Origin: Carallia brachiata
Taxonomy: Eukaryota; Streptophyta; Magnoliopsida; Malpighiales; Rhizophoraceae
NCBI GenBank assembly: GCA_021464245.1
Contig: JADCRB010000016.1
Span: 568,348-632,347, forward strand
DNA: 64,000 nt
Direction: 5' to 3'
The notes under the pieces were generated by a model. That model made no database searches, had not been told where the DNA came from, and saw only the letters and a list, made by a program, of their open reading frames with translations. A program made the position numbers and the translations under genes. Below are positions 34,472 through 46,950 of the stretch, in pieces. Numbering within the stretch: the stretch's first letter is position 1; every line of letters begins with the position of its first letter.

Positions 34472-35024
34472 TAATTTAAAAAATATTCATCAAATATATT
34501 TTAGTAGCTTGGACAAAAAGAGGAGCTGCAGCAACTCTCACAGGTTGGCCGGCAATTACTGTTAAGTTCTTTCAATTTTTAGGTCATGGGAGTCCACAGC
34601 CCCGTCATGTGGTCATGTATGAACGAAGAGAGGAAATTTCAACCCAGCGATCAATTCTAGTAAGACATGCAATGAAAGAATTATTTTATTGCAAAAAAAT
34701 TGCAGAATGTCAGAACAATCTAATTCAAATGAATTACAAAGAATCGATTTTCTACATTTGTTTCTGCACAACTAAACGAGCTTTTCCTTGGTTAACTATA
34801 ATCTAAGGTGGTTCATGAAAATGCTACACTGTCTATGATGAATGTCATGATCCTCCTCCAGATCTTATGGACTCGAGGACTTGTACAACCTCAGCCATAC
34901 TTGGTCTTCTTGAAGCTACCTTTGATGTACAAATCAACCCCAATTTCATAACTTGAATAAACTCGGTGTAGAAGGAATAGAACCTGAAAGACTAATTTTA
35001 AAAAATATTCATCAAATATATTTT
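34472..35024. repeat. 31-bp direct repeats boxing a 490-bp segment
   Basis: The word TAATTTAAAAAATATTCATC and its continuation at 34472-34502 recurs at 34993-35024, differing by a single T. The boxed interior has more balanced composition and includes the kinase fragment. Confidence 0.85.
34845..34973 (-). pseudogene. C-terminal fragment of an LRR receptor-like kinase
   Basis: On the minus strand an uninterrupted frame reads FYTEFIQVMKLG, then LICTSKVASRRPSMAEVV and a tail of LESIRSGGGS before TGA (34845-34847). This is the end of subdomain XI of plant LRR receptor-like kinases (MKLGLICTS...RP.M.EVV..LE.I). No other part of a kinase, leucine-rich repeats or transmembrane segment is visible upstream, so this is an isolated gene scrap of about 43 codons. 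It lies between near-identical 31-bp direct repeats. Confidence 0.8.
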
Positions 35025-35952
35025 GAAAAAAAGTAATGGATGAAATTTTGGCAAAAATTGGGACATCCAATGCAGGACAGAAAGAGGAGATTTTTACAAC
35101 TACCAGTCACTTTATCAGTAGCCATAATTTAACCAATGGCAATCAAACTACAACTGGATACGACAAGTGCAGACAAGACCACCATTTGCCAGTACTATCA
35201 ATGTTCAGGCTCCAAAAACAACGACAGAGAAGACAAAAAAAAAAAAAAATAGAGAAGATGAGAAATTCCCAAAACTGGAAAATCCAATATGATTCTGTTG
35301 TGATTCCGTAGGACCGATTTCTCGCGCTCATTGAAACAAGCCTATATCATTCCGTTGGATTTCACAAGTCGATTTGAATCAACACATAGTCAACCTCTCT
35401 CTCCACCCCTGTATATTTTTGAACAACGACAAATACTTGAATTTGACTTGCGCTAGGATTGTCTCTTTGTTGGAGGATGACAATTTGGAGAGGCTAGGGT
35501 ATGAGGGTTGGAACAGGAGAGAAGAACGGAAGAGTGGTTTTTTTTTTTGTTTTTAACCTTCTACAAATATTTTGAGGACAACAATTTTTTTTTTTGTCAT
35601 TTAATCTTTTCAATAGCTATCCCATTTATTCTAAGGTGAGTTTATTGTACTCACTTAAAATGTGAGTACAATTAGCATGCACCTATTAATATAATGCATG
35701 ATAGTTATAAGTAATTTTTGTCTAATAAATTAAAGATAAAGCAAATAGAAATTTATGTTTTTTATTTAAATTTAATTCATGTTTTTTTATTTGTTAATGA
35801 AGAAAATATGTTGGTAAGATAAATATATATGCATATGTGCAATATATTTAAAGTACTAATTAAATATTTATATCAAGTATCGTATATATATAATGGATAA
35901 TAATTCATTTCTTAAAATATATCTACTATGTGGTTTGTGGGTTTTTGTGCCT
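35025..35952. other. intergenic DNA, nothing recognised
   Basis: Short open frames of ordinary to Lys/Gln-rich composition, poly-A and poly-T runs; no family match. Confidence 0.45.
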
Positions 35953-35968
35953 TCTCCTTGTCCATAGT

Positions 35969-36767
35969 ATGTTTTTTTTTTTGATCAAACAACAAATAGA
36001 TTTATATGTAAGAACCAACAGTACAAAGGTAAGGCCCAAAAGTTCGGTACATACATAATAGCCAAAGCAACCACAAACAGCCCATAGACCCAAAGGGGAA
36101 GGCCTTAGCATAGAACACAACTAGGCTTGCAACAGACCAAACTCAAAGCTCGGATAAAGGATGGCCCACAGGCCGAAGAGCTGACCCACCCCAAATCGGC
36201 TCCACGACTCGCCTTGCAAACGGGAGCAGCTGGCACCAGCTGAAATTGGCGAGAGCCTCGCTGCTAAAGACAGCAACTTGCCATAGGCCACAACAACAGA
36301 CAAAGCCGCCTTAACCTCCCCCAAATCCACTAGAAGCAGCAAGGAACAGACGGAAACTGCAAGCCGAATATGCGCTTACCTGTAGGAACCCTAGCCCCTA
36401 GAGACCACGGACTGCCGGAACCGTTGGACCATCGAAATGCACCATTACTATTCAACGCCCGCCCAAATACCAAAAACAAAGAGCCTCCCCCACTATCATT
36501 GAGCCCCAAGGCCAATGAGAACTGTAGAGGAGAAAGTGAACTTGTCGGAGTGCCGACCAGAAGGCAAATGTTGATTAGGATCAAGAAGCACCAAAACAAA
36601 CAAGGCAACTGAACAATCGACACAAAAGCAACGACTAGGCACCAAGGACTAAAGAAAAAATGGCCACTAGGACACCGACGGTAGCAACAACCCAAAATCA
36701 CTCTCGGCACAACTTCGCAATAAGTTGCGCACAATAGCAATTTGGGACTAAGGAGTTACATGTTTTA
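35969..36767 (-). mobile_element. 5'-truncated LINE (3' end region)
   Basis: Read on the minus strand the segment ends TTTGTTTGATC followed by an A11-A12 tail (plus-strand T run at 35971-35982), a 3' terminus common in plant LINE elements. The flanks carry a matching pair, TCTCCTTGTCCATAGT at 35953-35968 and TCTTCTTGTCCATAAT at 36768-36783 (14 of 16 identical), fitting a target-site duplication. The interior is clearly GC-richer than its surroundings and shows no reverse transcriptase, so only the 3' part is present. Confidence 0.65.
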
Positions 36768-36783
36768 TCTTCTTGTCCATAAT

Positions 36784-37941
36784 TTGAGCCTTACTCCTTC
36801 ACTTATTTTAATTTTTGTTCAATCTCTAAAGTCAACTATTCAACTAATCAAATCGAAAAAATCACCTTAGTTCACTGATTTAAACAGTTAAATAGCTAGT
36901 TCTCTAGTTTAAGATCAAGTTTACGGTCTACCCATTTTTTAGCTGAATCAAATTAGATCAATAATTCATCCTCAGTTTTACTAATCAAATCAGTGATTTA
37001 ATCCGTTTCTTATAACCATAGTGTTTATAGTCTTTTAGACACACCTTATTATTGAGTTCGACATGTATGTCTGATCTTTTGTTTAAAATATATTCTTTTA
37101 CTTGAACTTGTCCATGCTTTACAGATTCATGCTTTATAGATTACAATGTTGTTATCTGCTATAATAACAACTTGAAAACATGACCTCAATATAGAGTAAC
37201 ATAGTTCTAAAGCTCTAAATGCTGCCTAATAATACATCAAATGTAGCACGTATTTAGTATGTGAGTGATTTTTTTTTTTTTTATTAAGCGTTGAACTCAT
37301 ATTGTCACTTACCAACAAATCACCTAAAACTTTTTGAGCACAAAATGACCTAAAACTAGAATCTAGAATCGTCAATTTATATCAAGTCCGCACATTGCGC
37401 AAGCGAAAAACTAGTTTTAAAGTATAAAACCAATTACACTTAACTCGACTGGTTATAATAGCAACAATTTTGGTAGATATTAATAATATAAATCTAAGGT
37501 CACTTAATTGTTCACAAAATACAGATTTCAATCACAAAGTGCCAATAAAAAAGGTGCCCACGGCAATAAATTAGGTTAAAAAATGATGAAAATAAATTAA
37601 AAATTAATCCCCTGTAGTAGGTAGAAACCACCTACACCTTCCCTTCAAATATTAAGGAGTAGAGCGTACGAAGGATAAATGGATTTATTTAATGAGTATA
37701 ATGCCTAATTCTCAAGCACGGACATGTAATCTGTCATTCAAAAACAAGAGAAAATGAGAGGCCACTATTAACAACACTCAAAGTTGTAATCCAGATGACT
37801 ACATAAATATTTGGCTTCGCAGATCATTTGAAAAGGGGTAAAAGAAAGAACTCAACACAAAGAAAGAACTTTCAAAAAAAAAAAAAAAAAGGATTGTAAC
37901 AAAATTTGCACTATAAATATTCCTCTTTATGCGGTTGGGCA
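36784..37941. other. intergenic DNA and PP2-A13-like 3' flank
   Basis: 36800-37020 has repeated AATCAAAT.AGT, ACTGATTTAA and GGT-containing words that recall the decayed repeat near 27.2-27.7 kb. The remainder is AT-rich, with poly-A near 37870. The last few hundred bases should be the F-box gene's 3' untranslated region. Confidence 0.4.
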
Positions 37942-39473
37942 CTAGTATATTTTAGTGCTCTCACTATTATGGCCTACTCCGTTGGGATATATAAAAACAG
38001 CATCAACACACAGACCACCTTTTGTATGAGTGCAATCAATCTGGGTCAAAGAAAATTTGATCCTTGTTAATTCATTCGGACGTTCAACTACAAAATCTCC
38101 CACAGGGTAATGAACCCAGTTCCCAGGGTTGTCCAAAAAGCACTGGGATACAGCATGTTGGCCATTGGAAGTAGTTAGCTGGAACTGCACAGGTTTTGTA
38201 TCCCAGCCATGGACTTGTTCAATATTAGAAGCCTTGCGGCCCAGTCTCTTGTAAGACCTGCCAAGCTGAAGTCTGAAATACAGGCTATACGTCCCTGGTG
38301 GAAATTGGAACTCAAGCTCTCCGTCTACTTCTAGCCACCAAATCTGTTGTAGATATGCCACCGTCTGGAATCTGAATCCATTGGAAAAGAACTAAGTTTT
38401 CAGTCAAAATTGTTCCTTCTATTGCTTAATATGAAGAACGCAGCCATAGCTCCATGAGCATTAAAGCTCAGTTTGCATAATAACTGGCCCTCAAAGCAGC
38501 AAATCCATGTCTAATTGGACTGAAAAATGTAGCCATTGCACAAAGAAAATAAAGGGATTCGCGGAGAAACAGGGCCAGCCATTGCTCCTCTTTGTAGCTC
38601 CATTGCTCCTCTTTGTAGCTCGCTGATTACTAAATATTCAAGGGGCGAACAAATATTGATCTATAACGAGACCTAAGATTGTTTGTATTCAAATTGAGAG
38701 TGCGACATGGAATGTTAAACTAAACACCCTTCCCTCAACTCTCAAGTCGCTCAGGGGAACCTTTCTAAAACATCTAAAAACCAAAAGAGCAAAAAGACTT
38801 TTAAAATTCAATGCATGAAAAAGTAAAAAAATAAAAAAATAAAAGAAAAGAGACGGCAATGAAATATTAATCAAGAGACTGCATACCTTGAGTCCTCAGT
38901 AGAAATGTGATTCCAGTATCTCTTGTCATCAATGCCAGTAATAGTTAATGCCCTTGAAGAAATAGATAAGCAAACCCCACCAGTAGTCTTATCCAACCAA
39001 ACTTCCTGCACACATACCAAAATCCTCCTCTCTTTATCACTATTAATGTTGAGATGTATAAAAGCAAAATCCAAAAACAGCATTTACTAGAAAGAGAAAA
39101 AGAGGAATCCAAAGACATCAACCCAAAATTAGATGTTGTGGGGGGGTACCTTTGTGCCACCATCAAAGGGATTAGGCCTGCAGAGCCTGGCATAAAGATC
39201 TTTCTTCCCCATATCCATTACAGGTTCCTCATCAAACACTTTTCCCATCATATAATGGTAATTCTGAGGCAATTTGGAGTCCCAGATAAAATCAGCAGAA
39301 GAAGCACGACGAAATGCTCGATTCAAGCGAGCCAATTTGCAGATCTCAAGCGGTTCCAAGTGCATCAGAACCAAAGCCACGCAGCCTTCTGTTATGTCAC
39401 CAAGCCTGGACTTCAATGAAGGGCCTCCTTCCCCATCTGTATGATTCGAACTAGAAGACACATTGGCACCCAT
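37942..39473 (-). CDS. F-box protein PP2-A13-like
   Basis: F-box protein with a phloem-protein-2 (Nictaba-like lectin) domain. It is expected to be the substrate receptor of an SCF ubiquitin ligase, binding SKP1 through its F-box. Three coding exons on the minus strand: 39473-39150, 39005-38887 and 38371-37942; they join in frame to 290 residues, the family's usual size. It begins MGANVSSS. The F-box is at about residues 24-64 (CVALVLMHLEPLEICKLARL, FRRASSADFIW). The PP2 domain runs from about 109 to the end, with LDKTTGGVCLSISSRALTITG, GIDDKRYWNHI, QQIWWLEVDGE, GTYSLYFRLQLG and TQIDCTHTKGGLCVDAV. The N-terminal MGxxxS could be N-myristoylated. Closest recalled Arabidopsis relative is PP2-A13; PP2-A12/A14/A15 are alternatives. 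Confidence 0.95.
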
Positions 39474-39808
39474 GATTATGATGATTTCTTAATTAAATCC
39501 TGAAATAAAATCTTAAATTCAATGCTGGAAGTGCTTTGTGGAGAAAAATGATTGATAGAAATTGTGTCTGAATTTCTATCAAAAAAAAAAAAAACAAAAA
39601 GAAAAGAATTTGTGTCTGAATCGACAAGAGAGAGGGAATTTGCATTTGACATTTGTCTTGTGATGTAGATAAACGTAAAACTAAAGAGCAGTTGTAATTG
39701 ATGGAATTTTTGGGATGAGCAAGATTTCTGATTCAGCATGCAGGCGGGCTGAGGCGGACAAACCGCAACCTTATCCACTCCAAGCATTATTAAAACGAAA
39801 CATTATTA
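39474..39808 (-). promoter_or_regulatory. upstream region of the PP2-A13-like gene
   Basis: Contains the presumed 5' leader and core promoter of the minus-strand F-box gene. An A12 run lies at about 39581-39594. No confident TATA box was picked. Confidence 0.4.
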
Positions 39809-39996
39809 CAATACTAAAATATTTGTACTCAAAATTATACCAAATAAAATAATATTTAAAATTTTATAATAATTGTGATATTTTTTATGATAAAAAATAA
39901 TTAGATGTATTTTTTTATTATAAAAAATATTATAATAATTAAAAAAATTTAAATATTATTGCATTTAGGAATTATTTCGAACATAAAATTCTATTG
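39809..39996. mobile_element. AT-rich foldback (MITE-like) element
   Basis: The core arms 39850-39899 and 39908-39958 are inverted copies (TAATATTTAAAATTTTATAA... against its complement) with an 8-base loop. Weaker complementarity continues outwards to CAATACTAAAAT at 39809 and ATTCTATTG at 39996. About 190 bp, no coding capacity. It lies about 340 bp upstream of the F-box gene's ATG. Target-site duplication not resolved. Confidence 0.6.
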
Positions 39997-40915
39997 CTCT
40001 ACGTTTTCTCGTTAAAGCGCAGGTAGCGAAGTTACAAGGTTCTTGGCATTCTTTTCCGATAATACAAACAAGTTGCGTTTGCCCCGTAACTTTCCAGGCA
40101 AAATCATTAAAGTGTGGACACGTAGATAAGGAGTGACTCATCTTGCCAATTCGTTTCTATCTACAATACCAGTTACCACCACCAGCCATACGAATGCTAT
40201 ATGTCCGTTAGCTCCCTTGGACGAGGTTTTTTCTTTTTTGAACCAATGGACAAGGCTATTTTATAGTTTGCCAAGTCCTTCTGGTTCATTCCAGAAGAAC
40301 AATAACAAGAAGTAACAATTTATTATTGTAACAAAAAAATTATACTTCTGAACAAAAATGTTCAATTTTTGTATTCCATCACAACAAAATTCTATTTTTA
40401 TGTAACTGAATTGATATTTTGTGAAATAAAAAATGGAAGTTATTTTTTTATTTTATATTTTATTAATGCTGTTACAGAAAAATGACTGTTTGTTGCAATT
40501 CGGATAAAAATTCGAACAAATTTTGTCTAAAAACATAATGACGCCTTGTTAAGCTTAAATAGCATTTCGATGCGGCATCAAGCGACTTTATGGCTGATAA
40601 CGATAATAATTAGTGGTAGGGATATTCAAATTTTTGGTTTTAAATTTACAATTTCATTTATAGTTCCCACAAAGTACAAAAAAAAAAAAAAAAAATTTTG
40701 AGGCTTGCAATTTTGTCATCCAAAGCTGTTATTTTCTGTGCACTTTTTATGCAAGAAATTTGTGACTTGAGAAAAATAGCAGAGTATTAAAGAATAAGTC
40801 CGAAAGTGCTTGCCAAATTCATCCAATTCTTTCGCCTCAGAGTTTTCATGGCCAAATGCTCTCTCTCCAATTGATAATAAGTTAGTTGAATTATATTCTT
40901 TATGTTGGTCTGGGT
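39997..40915. other. intergenic DNA, nothing recognised
   Basis: AT-rich, with a poly-A run near 40680 and loosely complementary TTGTAACA/TGTTACA blocks around 40330-40480. No supported gene. Confidence 0.4.
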
Positions 40916-41660
40916 TGTTAAAAAATAAGAATATATTTTAAAAGTCTAAAATCTTATACGAAAAGGAGAAGTTAAGTTTCATTTAATAAGAAAATATTTA
41001 AGAAGTTAGAATCTTATATGGGAAGAAGAAGTCTAACTTCATCTGTTTATAAATTAATATGTTCTTTATATGCCATAAAATAAAAGACCTATAAAAAGTC
41101 TCGTGTAACACAAATTTAAACCCGATATGAGCGGACCCGTGCGACCCTATGTGATGGACAAGCCTTGGCTAGGTCATTCCCGAGCCCAATCTTTTGAAGT
41201 AACTCAGAGTTTTTGGTCAAACTAGCCGTTTTTGGTTGTTGGAGAAATAGCCGTTACAGCATTCAACCCTTCCACTGTTATGCCCATTATCTACTTATTA
41301 TGATCATAGTTCTTATTTATAAGGTATAAAACCAGAAACAATATATAATGATCCTTATTCTTCTCCCAAGTATGCAGATGATCATACACTTCTTCTCTTC
41401 TCTTATTTTTTCTTGCTAAAAGTTGCTAGGTTTGGTCAGATTAGAGTTGTTTCTATCATTTCACTATTTGAAGTGTATATTGGTGGGGAGGTCAGTTGCA
41501 TTATGGAAGGATAGCCATTGCGACCTACTACATTAGGACCATCCGTTTATGGGGGCGGAAACTATCCTTAAGGACAGTGCTATGCACGTCTTAGACATTT
41601 CATATCCTTAATTTTTATTTGCATACATTTTCTTGTTATTTTATAGTATTATTTTTAATA
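40916..41660 (+). repeat. left LTR of copia element 1
   Basis: About 745 bp that aligns along its length with 46211-46950. It starts TGTTAAAAAATAAGAATATA and ends TTTTTAATA. Identity by eye is roughly four-fifths, with small indels, so the element is old. It carries a TATA-like TTATTTATAAGGTATAAAA block. Confidence 0.9.
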
Positions 41661-41690
41661 ATCTTAAGGATAGTTTCTTGTTTTGTTGCA

Positions 41691-44600
41691 ATGGATGCAA
41701 ATACCAACCAAACTGTTTCTGCAACAAATCCATCTGCTTCAGCATCAACTCAATCCGTTCCTATCACTAATCCTACACAAACTCAGTCAGTTCCTCTCAC
41801 TTCGAAGTTCTTGCCAGTCACTTCTAAGATCGAAATTTTCACTAGTTCACACTTTAAACGTTGGCAAGAACTTATTTTCTCAGTGTTAGATGTTTTAGGA
41901 ATTGGATTTGCTCTTACTAGATCCAAACTAGAACTGGATATTGAAAATTATGAGAGAATACTTGCTGTTTGGGAGCAAGCAAATAAACTCTGTCGCCACA
42001 CTTTTTTAAGCATTTTAGTTAATGATTTTTTGATGTTTACTATTCTTCAAAGGAAGCAAAGGAAATATAGGAGAGAATGAACGAAAAATATATGGTCAAG
42101 ACAAAAGTTTGTTTTTACTAACCATTTGCATTTTCAGATGTCTAATGAAAAGAGTATACAGGATCAAATCATCGAGTACCATAAGCTGCTGAAAGATTTG
42201 GAGAACGAGAATATCAGGCTACCCAGATGAATATGTAATAGGTTGTCTAATTGAAAGGCTTCCACAGTTATGGAATGATTACAAACAGCAACTCAAGCAC
42301 AAGAGGAAGCATATGCCACTAGAGGATGTCATCGTTCATATCTTGATCAAGGACAAAAAAAGAACCCGATCAAAAGAATCAAAGGCAAAGGAGATGACGT
42401 CAAAGGCACATATTGTGGAACACAAAAAAGGTGACAAAGGAAGAAGAAGCCATCATTGTCATCCTTACCATCATAATAAAAAGAAGTATGATAATAAGTC
42501 CTAAAAGTATCAAAAGCCTAGGATTAATAATCCAACCTTCAAGAAGAAAAGTGTTTGCTATTTGTGTGGAAAATCAGGGCATTATGCCCCTCAGTGCAGA
42601 CTCTAAAAAGGGATTGACATTCCTGCCAAGCCAAATGCCAATTTGGTGGAAGCAGATGTTATTGTTGCTGTCATTTCCCATGCTAACATTGCCACCAACT
42701 TGAAAGAGTGGGCAATAGATTCTGGTGCTATAAGGCACATTTGTGCAGACAAAAGTACATTTACCTCCCACACACTAGTGGGGGATGGAGAAGAAAATGT
42801 CTTTATGGGAAATTCAAGCACAACACCTGTTTTGGGTAAGGGAAAAGTCCTTATCAAGCTTATTTCAGGAAAGGTGTTGTCATTAAATGATGTGTTTAAA
42901 GTCCTAGATATTCGTATTAGTCTGGATCTGTCTTTGCTAGGGAAGGTTGGAATAAACGTCTCTTTTGAGTTTGACAAATTTGTCATGACCAAAAATAATG
43001 TGTTTGTAGGAAAGGGTTTTTTTTTTTTTTTTTTAAATGTACTTGATATTGTCAATAATGGAAATGCATCTACCTTTTCTACTTATATTGTCAAATCTTA
43101 TGACTTATGACATGCTAGATTAGGACATGTGAGTGATCCTTATATTAAAAAAAAAAAAGTTGGCTTAATTAAAAATTTACATGATGAAGTGAGTGAGTGT
43201 GAGATTTGTATAGAGGTCAAGTTAGTCAAGAAGAGTTGTAAACTGGTGCAACGAGAAGCAGAATTTCTCAGTTTAGTACACTTTGATTTGGGAGATTTAA
43301 AAAGTAACATGACTAAATGTGACAATCAATTTTATATGACTTTTATAGGTGATTATTCCAGGTATACTAAAGTCTTTTTATTGAGAGACAAAGATAGTGT
43401 ACGAAGTGTTTATAAAATATAAGAGTGAAGTAGAAAACTAGTTAGGTAAGAAGATCTAGAGACTTAGAATAGATAGAGGAGGAGAGTGTAGTTCACAGTA
43501 ATTGTCAGATTTTTGTGAGAAAGAGGGCATTCTTCATGAGTTCACGCCTCCTTATTCACCAGAGTCCAATAGGGTGGCAGAGAGGAAAAATAGAACTTTG
43601 AAAGAGATCATAAATGTAATGCTAATTAGCTCTGGGGGGGGGGGGCTCCTAGTAACTTGTGAGGAGAGACAATACTTTCTACATATTATTTACAAACAGG
43701 ATTCCATATAAGGAAACTAATGACACAATATGAATTGTGGAAGAGTTACTCACCTAATTTGAATTTTTGAAAGTGTGGAGGTGTCTTGCTAAGGTTTTTC
43801 TATTTGAACCAAAGAAAAGGAAAATAGGTTCAAAGAACTCAAATTGCATGCTTATAAGTTATGCAGATCATAGCACTGCTTATCATTTTTTTGTTATTAA
43901 AAGTAATGTTTTTGATACTAATACTATTATAGAGACAACGAATATAGAGATTTTTTAGCACATATTTCCTTTAAGAATGGAATTATCACAGGTTGAGACT
44001 GCCCTTATAGTAGAAAGAGAATTTTCCAATATGCATTCAGAACCAGAATTGAGGAGAAGAGCCAAAGGATAGAAAGGACCTTTGGTGATGATTTTGTCTC
44101 ATTTGGGGTGAATGATGACCCCTTGATGTACAATGAAGCAGTGTCTTCAAATGATGCTAGCTTATGGGTGAAAGCTATACATAGTGAGATCAACTCTTTA
44201 AGGCAAAATGGAACATGGGAATAAGTAGATTTACCTACAGGTGCCAAATCCATAGGCTGCAAATGGATCTTCAGAAAGAAATATAGACCAGATGGATCCA
44301 TTGACAAATACAAGGTTAGACTAGCAGCAAAACGGTATACTCAAAAGAAAAATATTGACTATTTTGATACTTTTGCTCTTGTTGCTAGAATTGCATCCAT
44401 TATAGTTTTGATTGTATTGGTATCTATTTATAAACATTTTGTTCATCAAATAGATGTGAAAAATACATTTTTATATGGTGACCTTGATAGAGAGATTTAC
44501 ATGACACAACCTGAAGGTTGTGAAGCTCTCGACCGAGAGAAAAATATATGTAAACTTATTAAATCTCTATATAGATTGAAACGAGGACCCAAACAATGGC

Positions 44601-45595
44601 ATGACAAGTTTGATAACGTTCTTTTCATCAATGGTTTCTCTATTGTTGGTGTTGATAAATGTGTTTATGTAAAAACTAAGAATGATACTTGGGTTATTAT
44701 ATGCTTATATGTTGATGACTTGCTCATTCTTAGTTCTAGTTTAGAGGCTATAACAAAAAAAAAGTCATTACCTGCATCACATTTTGAGATGAAGGATTTA
44801 GGAGAAGCAAATTTCATTTTGGGGGTAAACATTCTGAGAACTCATAATGGTATGTTTCTGTCACAAGAGCATTATATAGAGAAAATTCTCAAGAAATTTG
44901 GTTATTTTGATATAAAACCAATTTTTACCCTTTTTGATACAACTGTGCACTTATTGAAAAACAACGGTGAATGTATTTCTCAATCATTGTATGCACAAAT
45001 TATTCGAAGTTTAATGCATTTGATGAATAACACACGTCCCGATATTGCTTATGCTGTGTGTAGACTGAGTAGATATACACATAATCCTAGTCATGATCAT
45101 TGGGATGCCTTGACAAGGATTCTAAAGTATTTGAGAGGTACCATGAACCATGGTATATTATAGTGGATTTCTGGCTATACTAGAAGAGTATAACGATGCT
45201 AACTGGACTTTGATTTAGATGAGATAAAATCTACTAGTAGGTATGTTTTTACCTTTAGAGGTGGAGCAGTAGATTGGAAGTTAGCCAAACAAACAATCAT
45301 CGCTCAGTCAACCATGGAATCTGAGTTTATGGCCTTGGAGATGGCTAGTGTGGAGACAGATTAGCTTAGAAGTTTTTTGATAGATATTCCATTATGAGTG
45401 AAACTAATACCATTAGTGTCGATGTATTGTGATAGCCAGGCCACCATTGCTCATGCAAAGAGCATATCATATAATGGGAAGAGCAGATATATTCATTTGA
45501 GACATGAGTTAGTGAAGCAACTATTAAAGAATGGAGTGATTTCACTCGACTTTATAAGGTCAGAGATGAACCTAGCGGATCCTCTGACCTAGCCA
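41691..45595 (+). pseudogene. decayed gag-pol of copia element 1
   Basis: Domain order gag, protease, integrase, reverse transcriptase, RNase H is that of Ty1/copia. gag begins at ATG 41691 (MDANTNQ). A CCHC knuckle CYLCGKSGHYAPQC lies at 42556-42597. The protease motif WAIDSGAIRHIC is near 42709-42745, integrase peptides (SLVHFDLGDLKS, PPYSPESNRVAERKNR) at 43090-43720, reverse transcriptase at 44200-45160 with the active site YVDD at 44708-44719, and RNase H peptides (YCDSQATIAHAKS, ADPLT) at 45420-45595. Stops, frame changes, a T16 run near 43020 and a G10 run near 43636 break it. Confidence 0.9.
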
Positions 45596-46200
45596 CTAGG
45601 CAGGAAGCTAGTGGAAGATACATTGAGGGGAATGAGAGTAATGCCTATAGAGAATGGTCAAGAATGATGGTAACCCAACCTATGTAATAGGAGATCCCAT
45701 AAAGTAGGTTCATCTGGGTAATAACAAGTCATTAATTGATCTTGTGTGCACTATCAAATATATGAAGTTTATTTTTATGGTGTATATAGTGCAATAATTC
45801 TAATGTTTGAGCTTGAGTTTATACTTTTAATAATTTCTGCAGCCCTTATAGGTGGTGTGTTACTAGAATGCACTCTTGATAGAGTCAATTATATGAGAGT
45901 GAAGTGGGGCTGCTCCTATGAAATTTTGGCAAGATCTCTAGAGCTCTTATAAAAATAAACTAAGCAAGCGCATGGCCTAACAACATTAGACCGCTTTAAC
46001 AACTTTATCTTAGAGAAGAAGACATGGTGCAAGTTCAGTGTTGTTCACCAAAAAGTTATGGCTTATAGAAATTTTATTTTATTATGGTTATGAATATCAA
46101 AACTTGTACATCGTAGTCTATAGTTCATAGCCCAAAACCCACCAAAATGATGTGTCGTATTCTTGTTAATTAACCCAACAAAGTTCAGCCTTTTGAAATA

Positions 46201-46210
46201 TGTGGGGGAA
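46201..46210 (+). other. polypurine tract of copia element 1
   Basis: TGTGGGGGAA directly precedes the TG that opens the right LTR, as expected for the plus-strand primer of copia elements. Confidence 0.8.
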
Positions 46211-46950
46211 TGTTAGGAAATGAGAGTATATTTTAAAAGGCTAAAATCCCACATGGGATATAGAAGCCAAGCTTCACTTAATAAGAGGGTATTTAATAGG
46301 TTAGAATCCTACATGGGAAAAAGAAACCTAGTTTCACTTATTTATAAACCAACATATTTTTCATATTTCATAAAATAAAAAACTGATAAAAGGTCTCATG
46401 CAACACAAATCCAGCTTGATATGAGCAGGCACATATTACCCTACGTGGTGGACAACCCTTGGTCGGGTTACCGTGAGCCCAATCTTTCGAGGCCACTCAG
46501 ATTTTTTGGTCAAACTCGCTGTTTTTGACTATTTGAAAAGTAGTCGTTACAACATTCAACCCCTCTATTCATGCCCATTATCTACTCATTATGACCATAA
46601 TTCTTATTTATAAGACATAAAACTTGAAGCAGTATGTAATGATCATTATTCTTCTCACAAGTATGCAAATGATAATACACTTCTTCTCTTCTTTTATTTT
46701 TTTTACTAAAAGTTGCTGGATTAGTCGGATAAGAGTTGTTTCTATCACCTCACTATTTGAAGTGCACATTAGTGGGAAGGTCTGTTGTATCACAAGAGGA
46801 TAGCTGCTGTGACCTACTACATTAGGACTACTCGCTCACGGAGGTAGAAACTATCCTTAGGAATAGTGCTCTAAATGCATTAGAAATTTCATATCCTTAA
46901 TTGTTTATTTGCATCCATTTTCCTGTTATTTTATAGTATTATTTCTAACT
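46211..46950 (+). repeat. right LTR of copia element 1
   Basis: Starts TGTTAGGAAATGAGAGTATA and ends TTTCTAACT; partner of 40916-41660. Confidence 0.9.

Noticed and set aside
36330..36740. 136-codon minus-strand open frame
   Set aside because: Cys/Leu/Phe-rich, inside the LINE 3' region, without similarity to LINE proteins.
40330..40480. Possible foldback with TTGTAACA ends
   Set aside because: Complementarity is limited to short AT-rich words and no consistent arms could be aligned.
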